The notes beneath the pieces are model-generated. The model had not been told where the DNA came from and did no database searches. It saw nothing but the letters and a program-made list of their open reading frames with translations. The position numbers and the translations under genes are program-made. Below, piece after piece: positions 18,415-27,752 of a stretch of 64,000 bases of DNA (positions are counted from its first letter, which is position 1; each line of letters opens with the position of its first letter). Source of the DNA: UBA9659 sp965208605 (GTDB taxonomy: Bacteria > Pseudomonadota > Gammaproteobacteria > Pseudomonadales > Azotimanducaceae); contig OZ242345.1 in assembly GCA_965208605.1 (NCBI GenBank), positions 1,798,001 to 1,862,000 of the forward strand, written 5' to 3'.

Positions 18415-19662
18415 GTGGCAGATCTCAAAAACAAACGTCTATTGCTCGGCGTAACGGGAGGCATAGCCGCCTATAAAAGTGCCGAGCTGGTACGCAGACT
18501 GCAGGATGAAGGTGCCGAGGTGCGGGTCGTCATGACCTCGGCGGCAACGCACTTCATCACGCCATTGACCATGCAGGCATTGTCCGGCCATCCGGTGCAC
18601 CTTGAGCTGCTGGACGCGGAAACAGAATCCGCTATGGGGCACATAGAGCTGGCACGTTGGGCGGATCTTGTCCTGGTGGCACCCGCTACTGCTGACTTCA
18701 TCGCGCGCTTCACCTTCGGGCATGGTGACGACCTCCTCAGCACCTTATGCCTTGCCGCCACCTGCCCTATCGCCATTGCCCCCGCGATGAATCAAGCCAT
18801 GTGGGCAAAGGCAAGCACCCAGTCAAACATGGCAAGACTGGCAAAGATGGAGGTAGGTATCCTGGCACCTGAGGAAGGCACCCAGGCCTGTGGTGAAAGT
18901 GGCGTCGGGCGACTCATGGCACCCGAGAAGATTGTCGCTAAGCTGGTGCAGATATTTCAGACTGGGCGCCTCGCGGGCAAGCATCTGGTCATTACCGCGG
19001 GACCCACCAGGGAAGCTATTGACCCGGTGCGTTATCTCAGCAATCGGAGTTCCGGCAAGCAAGGCTATGCCCTGGCAAGGGCCGCCATGGAGGCGGGCGC
19101 GGAGGTGACGCTTATCACGGGCCCCACGCATCTGCCTCGCCCCGCGCGCGCGCGGGTGATTGAAGTCACCACTGCTGAGGAGATGCTGGCAGCTACTATG
19201 CGTTCTATTGAAGATGCTCAGGTGTTTATCGGCGTGGCCGCAGTCGCCGACTACCGACCGGCAAAAACTGCTCGCCAAAAAATCAAGAAGGAAGGGGCGA
19301 CCTGCATGCAGTTGGAGCTCGTTCGGAACCCGGATATTCTTGCCGCTGTTGCCGCCAGTCCAGCGCGTCCTTTCACTGTGGGATTTGCCGCCGAGACCGA
19401 AGACCTGGTGCAGCATGCCGCAGCCAAACTCAACACCAAGCAGGTGGACATGATTATCGCCAATGATGTAACTGACGCCGGTATAGGTTTTGATGCCGAG
19501 GACAATCAGGTGACGCTACTTATATCAGAAGCGGTCTTGTCAAAGGCTGGCATGTCAAAAGCAGGCATGTCAGCGCCCATCCAAGCGCTGCCTAAGATGT
19601 CAAAAGATGCGCTGGCGCGAAAGATTATTACCATCATCGCTACCGCTATGGCGAAGGCTTGA
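18415..19662 (+). CDS. coaBC: Bifunctional phosphopantothenoylcysteine decarboxylase / phosphopantothenate-cysteine ligase
   Basis: 415 residues; two steps of coenzyme A synthesis. The N-terminal flavoprotein domain starts LLLGVTGGIAAYKSAEL and has the PXMNXXMW-type motif APAMNQAMW. The C-terminal CoaB domain begins around ITAGPTREAIDPVRYLSNRSSGKQG. GTG start directly after a TGA, with AGGA 7 bases upstream. Near the C-terminus a nine-to-fifteen-base duplication gives SKAGMSKAGMSAP, another small in-frame expansion. dut follows 8 bases after the stop. Confidence 0.97.
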   Translation: MADLKNKRLLLGVTGGIAAYKSAELVRRLQDEGAEVRVVMTSAATHFITPLTMQALSGHPVHLELLDAETESAMGHIELARWADLVLVAPATADFIARFTFGHGDDLLSTLCLAATCPIAIAPAMNQAMWAKASTQSNMARLAKMEVGILAPEEGTQACGESGVGRLMAPEKIVAKLVQIFQTGRLAGKHLVITAGPTREAIDPVRYLSNRSSGKQGYALARAAMEAGAEVTLITGPTHLPRPARARVIEVTTAEEMLAATMRSIEDAQVFIGVAAVADYRPAKTARQKIKKEGATCMQLELVRNPDILAAVAASPARPFTVGFAAETEDLVQHAAAKLNTKQVDMIIANDVTDAGIGFDAEDNQVTLLISEAVLSKAGMSKAGMSAPIQALPKMSKDALARKIITIIATAMAKA

Positions 19663-19670
19663 GGTCCCGC

Positions 19671-20126
19671 ATGTATTCTCTGCAAGTCAAAATTATCAAC
19701 CCCAAAATTGGCAAAGAACTGCCACTCCCTGAATATGCCACCGGGGGGTCTGCGGGTATGGATCTACGCGCCTGTATTGAACAGCCGCTCAAGTTAGTGC
19801 CGGGCGCCACCGAGTTGATCCCAACGGGTATCGCTATCCATATTCAAGACCCTGGATATGCCGCCTTCATCCTGCCGCGCTCCGGGCTGGGGCATAAACA
19901 CGGCATAGTGCTAGGGAATCTGGTGGGCCTCATTGACTCGGATTATCAGGGGGAATTGTCGATTTCCTGCTGGAATAGGGGCGCGGATGAGTTCAGCATT
20001 GCCCCGGGGGATCGCATTGCCCAACTGGTCGTCGTGCCGGTACAGCAGGCTACACTTGCCATTGTTGATGAGTTTACTACCTCACTGCGTGGCGACAGTG
20101 GTTTTGGTTCCTCAGGCAGACGTTAG
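19671..20126 (+). CDS. dut: Deoxyuridine 5'-triphosphate nucleotidohydrolase
   Basis: 151 residues from ATG 19671, which has GAGG 6 bases upstream; a TTG at 19659 is in frame but less likely. A trimeric dUTPase that prevents uracil incorporation and supplies dUMP. The five motifs are visible, including GSAGMDLRA, PRSGLGHKHG, GLIDSDYQGEL, GDRIAQLVV and the C-terminal RGDSGFGSSG that closes the active site. Downstream of coaBC as in most gammaproteobacteria. Confidence 0.97.
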   Translation: MYSLQVKIINPKIGKELPLPEYATGGSAGMDLRACIEQPLKLVPGATELIPTGIAIHIQDPGYAAFILPRSGLGHKHGIVLGNLVGLIDSDYQGELSISCWNRGADEFSIAPGDRIAQLVVVPVQQATLAIVDEFTTSLRGDSGFGSSGRR

Positions 20127-20137
20127 ACTTATTAGAG

Positions 20138-21046
20138 ATGAAAGCTATGACGCTATCGCGTGATGCAGCCACCAATATCGCCAAGGTGCTGACCGAGGCC
20201 TTGCCTTACATACAGCGGTTCACCGACAAGACCATTGTGATCAAATATGGTGGCAATGCCATGACCGAAGACGCGCTGAAATCGGGCTTTGCAAGAGATG
20301 TCGCCTTGATGAAGCAGGTGGGCTTAAATCCGGTGGTGGTGCACGGTGGTGGTCCGCAAATTGACGCCCTGCTCGCCGAACTTAATATCGAATCAAAGTT
20401 TATCAATGGCATGCGAGTGACGGACAGCAAGACGATGGACCTGGTGCAGATGGTGCTCGGCGGCGCCGTCAATCAGAATATTGTCAATCTGATCAATCAT
20501 AGCGGCGGCCGGGCACTAGGCTTAACCGGGCAGGATGCCAGGTTGATCAAGGCAAAGAAAATGCTGATCAAAAACACTGGCCCAGAGATACAAACCTCAG
20601 AAATTATTGATATTGGGCATGTCGGTGAGGTTGTTGACATCAATTGCGAGCTGATTGATATGCTGACTCACAACGACATCATTCCCGTTATCGCACCCAT
20701 CGGTGTCGGCGATGACAATACCATCTACAACATCAACGCCGACCTGGTCGCCGGTAAACTAGCGGAGAAGTTACACGCGGAGAAATTGATCCTGCTAACG
20801 AATGTGCCCGGGCTGGAAGACAAGACCGGTAAGTTGCTTACCGGGCTGTCCTCAAGCGAGGTGGACGCACTCATTGCCGATGGCACCATATCGGGCGGCA
20901 TGCTGCCGAAAATTGATTGCGCCCTGCATGCGGTCAAGCATGGGGTCAAGAGTGCTCACATCATTGATGGGCGTGTGGCGCACGCGGTACTCTTGGAAAT
21001 TCTGACTGACGCTGGCGTGGGTACCTTGATATCTAATGGTTCATAG
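20138..21046 (+). CDS. argB: Acetylglutamate kinase
   Basis: 302 residues. Phosphorylates N-acetylglutamate, the second step of arginine synthesis. The N-terminal YGGNAM loop and HGGGPQID bind substrate phosphates; NINADLVAGKLA and the later GGMLPKI are family signatures. The start is ATG 20138 or ATG 20147. It follows dut after 11 bases; algC, often in between, is missing. The 33-base gap to the convergent pyrE holds the small direct repeat CCGATTCAGCAG. Confidence 0.97.
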   Translation: MKAMTLSRDAATNIAKVLTEALPYIQRFTDKTIVIKYGGNAMTEDALKSGFARDVALMKQVGLNPVVVHGGGPQIDALLAELNIESKFINGMRVTDSKTMDLVQMVLGGAVNQNIVNLINHSGGRALGLTGQDARLIKAKKMLIKNTGPEIQTSEIIDIGHVGEVVDINCELIDMLTHNDIIPVIAPIGVGDDNTIYNINADLVAGKLAEKLHAEKLILLTNVPGLEDKTGKLLTGLSSSEVDALIADGTISGGMLPKIDCALHAVKHGVKSAHIIDGRVAHAVLLEILTDAGVGTLISNGS

Positions 21047-21079
21047 CCCGATTCAGCAGCCCGATTCAGCAGACGCAGT

Positions 21080-21733
21080 TCAGCAGACACCATACTCATC
21101 AAGATATGCCGCTATGGCGTTGATTTCCTGAGTGTAGCCCCCCTGGGCCGCCAGATATGCGAGCAGATCTCGCGCCCCGACAATACTGCACACCGGGATA
21201 TTAAATTCCGCTTCCATTGCTTGCTTCGCGGAGAGTGCGCGCTTCTCCCCGCGTTCCTCTCTATCTACGGCAACCAGCACCGCGACCACCTCGGTATCTG
21301 GATAGTGCTGTTCCACCAGTTTTTTCACTGCCCTGATAGCCTTACCCGAAGTGATCACATCGTCAATGATTACCACCCTGCCACTAGGCTCAGCACCCAC
21401 CCAGATGCCACCTTCACCGTGGTCTTTTGCTTCTTTGCGATTGAACGTCCAGGAGAGATTAGGCTCATCCCGCCCCAGCACCATTGCCGTGCTTATCGCC
21501 AGGGGGATGCCCTTGTAGGCGGGTCCTAACACCTGGTCAAAAGAAATCCCGTTCGCTTCCAGTGCCGCGACGTAACATTCCCCCAGTGCCATCAATGCCT
21601 TGCCGGTGTTAAACATCCCGCCGTTAAAAAACCAGGGACTGAGCCGACCAGAATTGAGTGTGAATTTGCCAAAGCGCAGGGCTTGCTGCTCAATGGCGAG
21701 CTCCAGAAACTGCTTTTTATACTCAGCCAGCAT
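21080..21733 (-). CDS. pyrE: Orotate phosphoribosyltransferase
   Basis: 217 residues; joins orotate and PRPP to make OMP in pyrimidine synthesis. The PRPP loop is VVIIDDVITSGKA (about 115-127), and the flexible loop lysines lie in NRKEAKDHGEGG. It overlaps the 3' end of rph by 11 bases on the same strand, so the two are probably one transcript. Confidence 0.97.
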   Translation of the reverse strand: MLAEYKKQFLELAIEQQALRFGKFTLNSGRLSPWFFNGGMFNTGKALMALGECYVAALEANGISFDQVLGPAYKGIPLAISTAMVLGRDEPNLSWTFNRKEAKDHGEGGIWVGAEPSGRVVIIDDVITSGKAIRAVKKLVEQHYPDTEVVAVLVAVDREERGEKRALSAKQAMEAEFNIPVCSIVGARDLLAYLAAQGGYTQEINAIAAYLDEYGVC

Positions 21734-22481
21734 CTTTGATGTCTTTTCTGATGTCTATTCTGAAGTTCTTATTCGCCAGCGCAGACTGTTGTATCTGCTG
21801 CAACTCCGTTGCTCCCTTTGCCGCTAGATTGAGTAACTCTAGCAATTCATTTCTGTCAAACGGCTCGGCTTCCGCCGTGCCTTGAATTTCAATGAATCTG
21901 CCGTCTTCGGTCATCACCACATTCATATCAGTATCCGCTACGGCATCTTCCTGATACTCCAGATCCAGTCTGGGCTCCCCGGCAACAATGCCAACCGACA
22001 CCGCCGACACGAGTTGGGTACTCGGTGGCGGCCTCAAGGGCAAAGTATTGATGGCATCGATCAAGGCGACACAACCGCCCGTTATCGCGGCAGTCCGAGT
22101 GCCGCCATCGGCCTGGATGACATCACAATCAACCCGGATGGTGACTTCGGTGAGCAGCTGCATATCAACCACCGCCCGCAGCGACCTGCCCAGTAGACGT
22201 TGAATCTCTACCGTCCGACCACCCTGCTTGCCCTTGGTGGCTTCCCGCTCCATCCGTGTTCCTGTGGAGCGAGGCAACATGCCGTATTCGCAGGTTATCC
22301 ATCCCCGACCCGACCCGCGCAGAAAGCGCGGCACCCCCGGCTCCACCGAAGCAGTACAGAGCACTCGGGTATCACCAACACCTATCAAGACTGAGCCCTC
22401 AGCGTGCTTGCTCACCCCTCGCTCTAGGGTGACGTTTCTCATTTCATCGCTAGCGCGCGCCTGTCGTTTGGTGTCTGTCAT
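21723..22481 (-). CDS. rph: Ribonuclease PH
   Basis: 252 residues from ATG 22481, which has GGAG 8 bases upstream; a further in-frame ATG at 22517 would add 12 residues before the family start. A phosphorolytic 3'-to-5' exoribonuclease for tRNA ends. The catalytic region has RVDCDVIQADGGTRTAAITGG and DLEYQEDAVADTDMNVV. The reading frame reaches a normal C-terminus, unlike the truncated allele of common E. coli K-12. Divergent from gmk. Confidence 0.96.
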   Translation of the reverse strand: MTDTKRQARASDEMRNVTLERGVSKHAEGSVLIGVGDTRVLCTASVEPGVPRFLRGSGRGWITCEYGMLPRSTGTRMEREATKGKQGGRTVEIQRLLGRSLRAVVDMQLLTEVTIRVDCDVIQADGGTRTAAITGGCVALIDAINTLPLRPPPSTQLVSAVSVGIVAGEPRLDLEYQEDAVADTDMNVVMTEDGRFIEIQGTAEAEPFDRNELLELLNLAAKGATELQQIQQSALANKNFRIDIRKDIKDAG

Positions 22482-22569
22482 TCCTGCTCCGATAGATGTT
22501 AAGCCTGGAATCTGCATTATACTTGAGAGGTGCCTGATTTATTGATGCAAGAACAAATACGCTATAGTG

Positions 22570-22608
22570 ATTAACAGCGAGTTATTAACAAACAGTGATT
22601 AACAGCCT
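22570..22608. repeat. Short direct repeat between rph and gmk
   Basis: GTGATTAACAGC... / ...TTATTAACA.../ GTGATTAACAGCC: two exact copies of GTGATTAACAGC with a related piece between, just upstream of the gmk ribosome site. Same style as the other gap repeats. Confidence 0.6.
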
Positions 22609-22622
22609 ATGGAGCACTTCCT

Positions 22623-23261
22623 CTGAAAGGTCAACTCTTCGTCATTGCCGCACCTTCTGGTGCGGGGAAAACCACCCTGGTCAAGGCACTCATCCAAGAG
22701 ACTACGGATGTCAGCGTGGCAGTGTCTCATACTACAAGGCCGCAACGGGCGAATGAAACGGATGGCGTGAATTATTACTTTGTGGCTAAGCAAAGATTTA
22801 AGGCAATGGTGAAGCAGGGCGACTTTTTGGAGTGGGCGGAGGTTTTTGGCAATCTGTACGGCACCAGCAAGGCGGAGGTAGAGAGAGAGTTGAGCCGAGG
22901 CCTGCATCTGGTGCTGGAAATTGACTGGCAGGGTGCGCAACAAATTCGGCGCACCCTTAAAAATACGCTATCCATTTTCATCTTCCCTCCCTCCCTTGAA
23001 GCCTTAAGAGAGCGTCTCCTGGGTCGGGCCCAGGATGATGAAGCCACAGTCCAGCGCCGGATGGATGCGGCTTTTCAGGAAATTTCCCACCATAATGAGT
23101 TTGACTACTGGCTGGTGAACGATCTGTTCGATGAGGCTGTAGAGAAGTTACAACAGATCATCACCGGTAGGGGCGAGGCCTTTCGGAAACAAAATCAGCA
23201 GCAGCTAGAAGCCCTTATTAAAAGCCTCATCTCAGGTAGCCCAGCTGCCCGGTCGGAATAA
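22623..23261 (+). CDS. gmk: Guanylate kinase, probable CTG start
   Basis: Converts GMP to GDP. The conserved N-terminus (KGQLFVIAAPSGAGKTTLVKAL, split here as KGQLFVIAA then PSGAGKTT) is in frame only from 22623, where the codon is CTG. The frame upstream is closed by TGA about 27 bases earlier and contains no ATG, GTG or TTG start. TGGAG stands 8 bases before the CTG, a good ribosome site, so CTG initiation is the best reading, giving 212 residues (E. coli 207). A GTG at 22716 would remove the P-loop. An ATG at 22609 is in another frame and stops after five codons. The stop codon abuts a fragment of the dispersed repeat (CGAGAATGACGG, 23263 on). Confidence 0.93.
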   Translation: MKGQLFVIAAPSGAGKTTLVKALIQETTDVSVAVSHTTRPQRANETDGVNYYFVAKQRFKAMVKQGDFLEWAEVFGNLYGTSKAEVERELSRGLHLVLEIDWQGAQQIRRTLKNTLSIFIFPPSLEALRERLLGRAQDDEATVQRRMDAAFQEISHHNEFDYWLVNDLFDEAVEKLQQIITGRGEAFRKQNQQQLEALIKSLISGSPAARSE

Positions 23262-23299
23262 CGAGAATGACGGCGCGGGGCTAACGACTCTCACATACC

Positions 23300-23328
23300 T
23301 TGCATTTTGAAAGTTAGACTTTTATTAT
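23300..23328 (+). promoter_or_regulatory. Sigma-70-like promoter for the ATPase gene, possibly leaderless
   Basis: TTGCAT, 17-base spacer, TATTAT. The predicted transcription start falls at about 23335-23336, on the second in-frame ATG of the following gene, so the message may be leaderless. The site lies right after the repeat fragment that ends gmk. Confidence 0.5.
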
Positions 23329-24589
23329 GCGTGGTATGGAAAGGCAATACCTGACACTAATCCACGAATACATGGACTACTTTCCCTGTGTAGTGATTGT
23401 CGGTGCTAGACAGACAGGCAAGAGCACTCTGATTGACATGACGACCGGTGAACGGGAACTTTTTGACCTCGAAGCCAGGGCCGATTACGACCAGATTGCC
23501 AATGATCCAGACCTGTTCCTCAGACTTCACAAGCAACCCATTGCTATCGACGAAGCCCAGTTACTGCCAGAAATTTTTCCGGCGCTGCGAGTAGCCATAG
23601 ATAAAGACCGCCAAACCTGTGGGAGATATCTGCTGTCTGGCTCCAGCTCGCCAGAGTTGCTACATGCCATCTCTGAATCCCTGGCGGGCCGTGTAGGTAT
23701 TATCGAAATCGCCCCCTTCAGTTATTCCGAAACACGCTCTATCGACAATCCCATGCTGCTGAACCTCTTCTCCGACAATGTTTCAGCCGACGATCTTCTA
23801 CAGCAGGCGGCGACAAGCTCGGCTACAGGTGATGGTAATGACATCGACAGATACTGGTTTCATGGGGGCTACCCCGAGCCGTGGCTAAGGGGATCAGAAG
23901 GCTTCAGTGCAGTGTGGTACGAGCAATACCTCAAGACCTATGTAGAACGCGATGTCGCGCGGCTGTTCCCAAATCTCAACACCGTTCGCTTCCGCCGTTT
24001 TATCGAGCTGCTGGCGGGCTGCTGCGGTGCAATTATCAACTACTCCAGTATTGCCAAAATACTGGACGTATCACAACCCACGGCCCGGGACTATTTCGAC
24101 ATTGCTCACGGCACATTCCTCTGGCGGACGATTCCTGCCTACAGCAAGAACACCCGCAAGCGAGTTTCCAAACACCCCCGCGGTTATCTCAGAGACACAG
24201 GCCTTCTACATCATATTCTGCAAATCCCATCGCACCGACGCCTGCTCTCCCACCCGCAAATGGGGGCGAGTTGGGAGGGTATGGTCATTGAAGAAATCCT
24301 CAGATCCCTGAATGCGGCGGGGGTGCAGCACTCACCGTATTACTATCGCACCGCCGGTGGTGCAGAAGTCGATTTGATCCTAGCGGGACAATTTGGCCTG
24401 ATTCCATTCGAAATAAAGCACACCCAGAGCGTCAACCCGCGGCACTTGCACGCTATTCGCGATTTCGTGGCAGAGTTTGACTGCAATTTTGGCGTCATCG
24501 TCAACAACGATGAAAAAGTCAGGCGCTACGATGAAAAACTGCTGGGGATACCTTTTTCGCTGCTGACCGGGGGGCAAGGTACTGGGTGA
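23327..24589 (+). CDS. AAA ATPase with C-terminal DUF4143-type nuclease-like domain
   Basis: 420 residues (416 if started at ATG 23336, which fits the promoter). Walker A GARQTGKST (26-34), Walker B-like PIAIDEAQLLPE, then a winged-helix stretch (YSSIAKILDVSQPTARDYF) and a C-terminal part with E-V-D-L-I...F-E-I-K, a PD-(D/E)xK-like pattern. This is the common AAA_14/DUF4143 architecture, found in many bacteria in variable copy number, with no settled function. Here it interrupts the conserved gmk-rpoZ-spoT block, has its own promoter, and is bracketed by pieces of the dispersed repeat (23263-23281 and 24617-24680), which suggests insertion. Confidence 0.9.
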   Translation: MRGMERQYLTLIHEYMDYFPCVVIVGARQTGKSTLIDMTTGERELFDLEARADYDQIANDPDLFLRLHKQPIAIDEAQLLPEIFPALRVAIDKDRQTCGRYLLSGSSSPELLHAISESLAGRVGIIEIAPFSYSETRSIDNPMLLNLFSDNVSADDLLQQAATSSATGDGNDIDRYWFHGGYPEPWLRGSEGFSAVWYEQYLKTYVERDVARLFPNLNTVRFRRFIELLAGCCGAIINYSSIAKILDVSQPTARDYFDIAHGTFLWRTIPAYSKNTRKRVSKHPRGYLRDTGLLHHILQIPSHRRLLSHPQMGASWEGMVIEEILRSLNAAGVQHSPYYYRTAGGAEVDLILAGQFGLIPFEIKHTQSVNPRHLHAIRDFVAEFDCNFGVIVNNDEKVRRYDEKLLGIPFSLLTGGQGTG

Positions 24590-24616
24590 GCATAAGACAA
24601 GGCATGCGACAGACTG

Positions 24617-24680
24617 TACCGCTCGTCCTCTGGATTCCGCCTGCGACAAGAGGACAAGCTCGAGAATGACGGGGTTCGGC
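24617..24680. repeat. Dispersed element, right-half copy
   Basis: CCGCTCGTCCTCTGGATTCC ... AAGCTCGAGAATGACGGGG. Together with the fragment at 23263-23281 it brackets the DUF4143 gene. Confidence 0.7.
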
Positions 24681-24747
24681 TCGGCTGCGGCTTGCCTATA
24701 TGGGCTATTATCACTACACTAGCCAGCCTTTAATCAGGAGCGAACTG

Positions 24748-25062
24748 ATGGCAAGAGTAACCGTTGAAGACTGTCTGGAAAATGTAGAGAACCGATTTGA
24801 GTTGGTCATGGTTTCCAGCAAACGTGCCCGGCAGCTCGCTACTCTTGGCAAAGAACCGATGGTCCCCGTAGAGAATGACAAGCCCACTGTGGTTGCCCTA
24901 CGCGAAATTGCCGAAGGGTTCATTGATGCTTCCATACTTAAAGAACCCACCCGAGCAGAAACCGAAGCCTCATTATTGAGTGCCGTACAAAGGAGCTTAG
25001 AAGAACAAGAACTGGGACAAGCGTCTGAGCTACCGCCCGAACCACAAGCCGATAGCCTCTAA
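24748..25062 (+). CDS. rpoZ: RNA polymerase subunit omega
   Basis: 104 residues from ATG 24748, with AGGAG 7 bases upstream. The N-terminus MARVTVEDCLENVENRFELV and the motif KRARQL are diagnostic. Assists core assembly and forms part of a ppGpp site in proteobacteria. It lies upstream of spoT as usual. The C-terminal tail is Glu/Gln-rich (EEQELGQASELPPEPQ). Confidence 0.96.
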   Translation: MARVTVEDCLENVENRFELVMVSSKRARQLATLGKEPMVPVENDKPTVVALREIAEGFIDASILKEPTRAETEASLLSAVQRSLEEQELGQASELPPEPQADSL

Positions 25063-25064
25063 AG

Positions 25065-25112
25065 GAGCGTTTCTAAAGGATTGCTTCTAAATATTACTTC
25101 TAAATATTGTGC
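25065..25112. repeat. Short tandem repeat in the rpoZ-spoT gap
   Basis: Units of the type (A)GGAGCGTTTCTAAA / GGATTGCTTCTAAA / TATTACTTCTAAA, three to four in a row, immediately after the rpoZ stop. Confidence 0.6.
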
Positions 25113-25196
25113 CCCGTCTGGACGACTGGTTAAAAGACTGCTTAGAAGAGCAACCGACCGGGACCAGTCAGAGCCGTAGGGGCACACAAACAGTGA

Positions 25197-27311
25197 ATGT
25201 CTGCCATGCTGACAATAGATTCCTTTGCACAAGACCTGGGTTCCTATCTTGAATCGGAGCAGATTAACCAGGTGGTAAGAGCCTATCGCTTCGCAGAAAC
25301 CGCGCATGAAGGGCAGAAGCGAAAATCCGGCGAAGACTACATCACCCACCCCCTTGCCGTCGCCAATATCCTGGCAGACATGCACATGGATCATCAATGC
25401 CTGATGGCCGCCCTGCTGCATGATGTCATTGAAGACACCGGCGTTCCTAAACACACCCTAGGCAAAAAATTTGACTCCGAAGTAGCCGAGTTGGTGGACG
25501 GCGTCAGCAAACTCAAAAGCATGTTTGAATCACATGCCGAAGCCCAGGCCGAGAACTTCCAAAAGATGACCCTTGCCATGACCAAAGATATCCGCGTGAT
25601 CATGGTCAAACTGGCAGACCGACTACATAACATGAGAACACTCGGCGCACTGGGTGGAGAGCAACGACGACGCATTGCCCGGGAAACTCTAGAGATCTAC
25701 GCGCCCATAGCCAACCGCCTCGGTATGAACAATATTCGGATTGAATTTGAGGAACTGGGCTTCAAAGCCATGTATCCCCTCAGATCTTCCATGATTGGTA
25801 AAGCCGTCCTTAAAGCACGGGGTAACCGAACCGAAGTTGTTGAGAATCTTAAGGAATCAATCATCAACTGCCTGGAAAGAGAATCGCTTAACGCCAAGGT
25901 CTTCGGCCGGGAGAAGCACCTCTATAGCATTTACGACAAGATGCGTAGCAAAAGTAAATCATTCAGTGACATCATGGATGTATATGCCTTCCGCATTCTG
26001 GTGGACACGGTGGATAACTGCTACCGCACCCTGGGGGCAGTGCACAATCTCTACAAGCCGGTTGCCGGGCGCTTCAAAGATTACATCGCCATCCCCAAGA
26101 CCAACGGCTATCAGTCCCTACACACCACCCTCTTTGGTATGCATGGCATCCCTATTGAAATACAAATTCGCACGCATGAAATGGAAATGGTCGCCAACAA
26201 TGGCATAGCCGGGCATTGGTTGTACAAGTCGCAGGATGATTCCAGCGCCTCATCTCACAAGCGGGCAAGGGCATGGCTGAAGGACCTGCTGGAATTGCAA
26301 AAACACGCGGGCAACTCACTGGAGTTTATTGAGCATGTCAAAATTGATCTCTTCCCGAACGAGGTTTATATATTCTCACCCGCGGGGGAAATTTTTGATC
26401 TATCCCAGGGCGCAACGCCGATTGATTTCGCATACGCCGTCCACACCGACATCGGCAACAGTTGTGTTGCTTGTCGCATTGACCGCAAACTTGCGCCCCT
26501 CAGTAGTGTTCTGGAAAGCGGCCAGACGGTGGAAATTATCAGCGCGCCCGGGGCGCTACCCAACCCGGCCTGGCTGGGTTTTGCGGTCACCGGCAAAGCC
26601 AGGAGCAGTATTCGGCACGCCTTGAAGCATCAACAAAGGAATGAATCTACCGCCCTCGGCAGACGGCTACTTGAACAGACCCTCGCCCCCTACAAGATGA
26701 CCATCAACGACACTGACCAGGATAGGCTGAATGTGGTGCTGCAAGAGCGGAACATTAATGACCTTGATGAGCTGCTGGCGGAGATTGGCCTCGGCAATCA
26801 AATGGCAAGTGTCATTGTGAAACGCCTGCTCAATAACCATGATGAACAGGAGGAAATACCCGACGACTGTGCCCTGGCTATCATGGGTACCGAGGGGCTG
26901 GTCGTGACCTATGCTCGTTGCTGTCATCCTATCCCTGGCGACCCGGTCATTGGGCATGTCAGTGCGGGTCGAGGCATTGTGATCCATACAGATACCTGCA
27001 ATAACATGCTGGAATTGCAGAACAAGCCGCACGAATTAATGACTGTCCGCTGGGATTCGCGGGTTGATCAAGAATTTCCCGTTGAACTACGCGTTGAGTT
27101 GGAAAATGAACGCGGCATCATCGCCGTCATCGCGTCCACCGTCACCGCGGCAAACACCAATGTTGAGCGGATTAACATGATAGAAAAAGACGCCCGATTC
27201 GCTGTTGTTCATCTGGTAATATCGGTGAATAACCGGGTGCATCTCGCGAATGTCATCCGCCGACTAAGGACTATCAAGTGTATTAGCCGCATCATGCGAG
27301 CAAGGAATTAA
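25197..27311 (+). CDS. spoT: Bifunctional (p)ppGpp synthetase/hydrolase
   Basis: 704 residues, the SpoT size. The HD hydrolase site is intact (HEGQKRKSGEDYITHP; LLHDVIEDT, His75-Asp76), as are the synthetase motifs (GRFKDYIAIPKTNGYQSLHT), so both activities are likely. TGS (about 390-450) and C-terminal ACT domains follow. It controls the stringent response. With rpoZ before and ridA, recG after, the operon order is the gammaproteobacterial one. Confidence 0.97.
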   Translation: MSAMLTIDSFAQDLGSYLESEQINQVVRAYRFAETAHEGQKRKSGEDYITHPLAVANILADMHMDHQCLMAALLHDVIEDTGVPKHTLGKKFDSEVAELVDGVSKLKSMFESHAEAQAENFQKMTLAMTKDIRVIMVKLADRLHNMRTLGALGGEQRRRIARETLEIYAPIANRLGMNNIRIEFEELGFKAMYPLRSSMIGKAVLKARGNRTEVVENLKESIINCLERESLNAKVFGREKHLYSIYDKMRSKSKSFSDIMDVYAFRILVDTVDNCYRTLGAVHNLYKPVAGRFKDYIAIPKTNGYQSLHTTLFGMHGIPIEIQIRTHEMEMVANNGIAGHWLYKSQDDSSASSHKRARAWLKDLLELQKHAGNSLEFIEHVKIDLFPNEVYIFSPAGEIFDLSQGATPIDFAYAVHTDIGNSCVACRIDRKLAPLSSVLESGQTVEIISAPGALPNPAWLGFAVTGKARSSIRHALKHQQRNESTALGRRLLEQTLAPYKMTINDTDQDRLNVVLQERNINDLDELLAEIGLGNQMASVIVKRLLNNHDEQEEIPDDCALAIMGTEGLVVTYARCCHPIPGDPVIGHVSAGRGIVIHTDTCNNMLELQNKPHELMTVRWDSRVDQEFPVELRVELENERGIIAVIASTVTAANTNVERINMIEKDARFAVVHLVISVNNRVHLANVIRRLRTIKCISRIMRARN

Positions 27312-27321
27312 CCGGTATCAG

Positions 27322-27705
27322 ATGCCAAACACCGTAAAAACCAAAAACGCACCCGCCGCCATAGGTGCATACTCTCAGGGCGTCATTTATAAAGATGTGC
27401 TTTATATCAGCGGCCAGTTGGCGCTCATCCCTGAGACGATGGAATTTGACGGCGAACAGGATATTGATGAGCAGATACGCCAGATATTTCGGAATCTTGA
27501 AGCCATCGCCAAGGCCGCTGATACCAGCCTTAAATCGGCACTCAAATTAACCGTTTACCTGACCACTCTTGAGCACTTCCCGCGGGTAAACGCCATCATG
27601 GAGGAAGTACTCTCCGCGCCCTTCCCCGCCAGAGCCCTCGTGGAAGTATCCGCCTTGCCGCGCGGGGCACTGATTGAAATTGATGCCCTGATTGCCGTCT
27701 CTTGA
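27322..27705 (+). CDS. ridA: RidA family enamine/imine deaminase
   Basis: 127 residues. Hydrolyses reactive 2-aminoacrylate-type enamines released by PLP enzymes. AIGAYSQGV, YISGQL and the substrate Arg in FPARALVEVSALPRGALIEID are all present. It lies 10 bases after spoT and 47 before recG. Confidence 0.95.
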   Translation: MPNTVKTKNAPAAIGAYSQGVIYKDVLYISGQLALIPETMEFDGEQDIDEQIRQIFRNLEAIAKAADTSLKSALKLTVYLTTLEHFPRVNAIMEEVLSAPFPARALVEVSALPRGALIEIDALIAVS

Positions 27706-27752
27706 TAATGTGTTAATAGTGTTTTGATAGTTTTTTGTGAACAACGTCTGGC

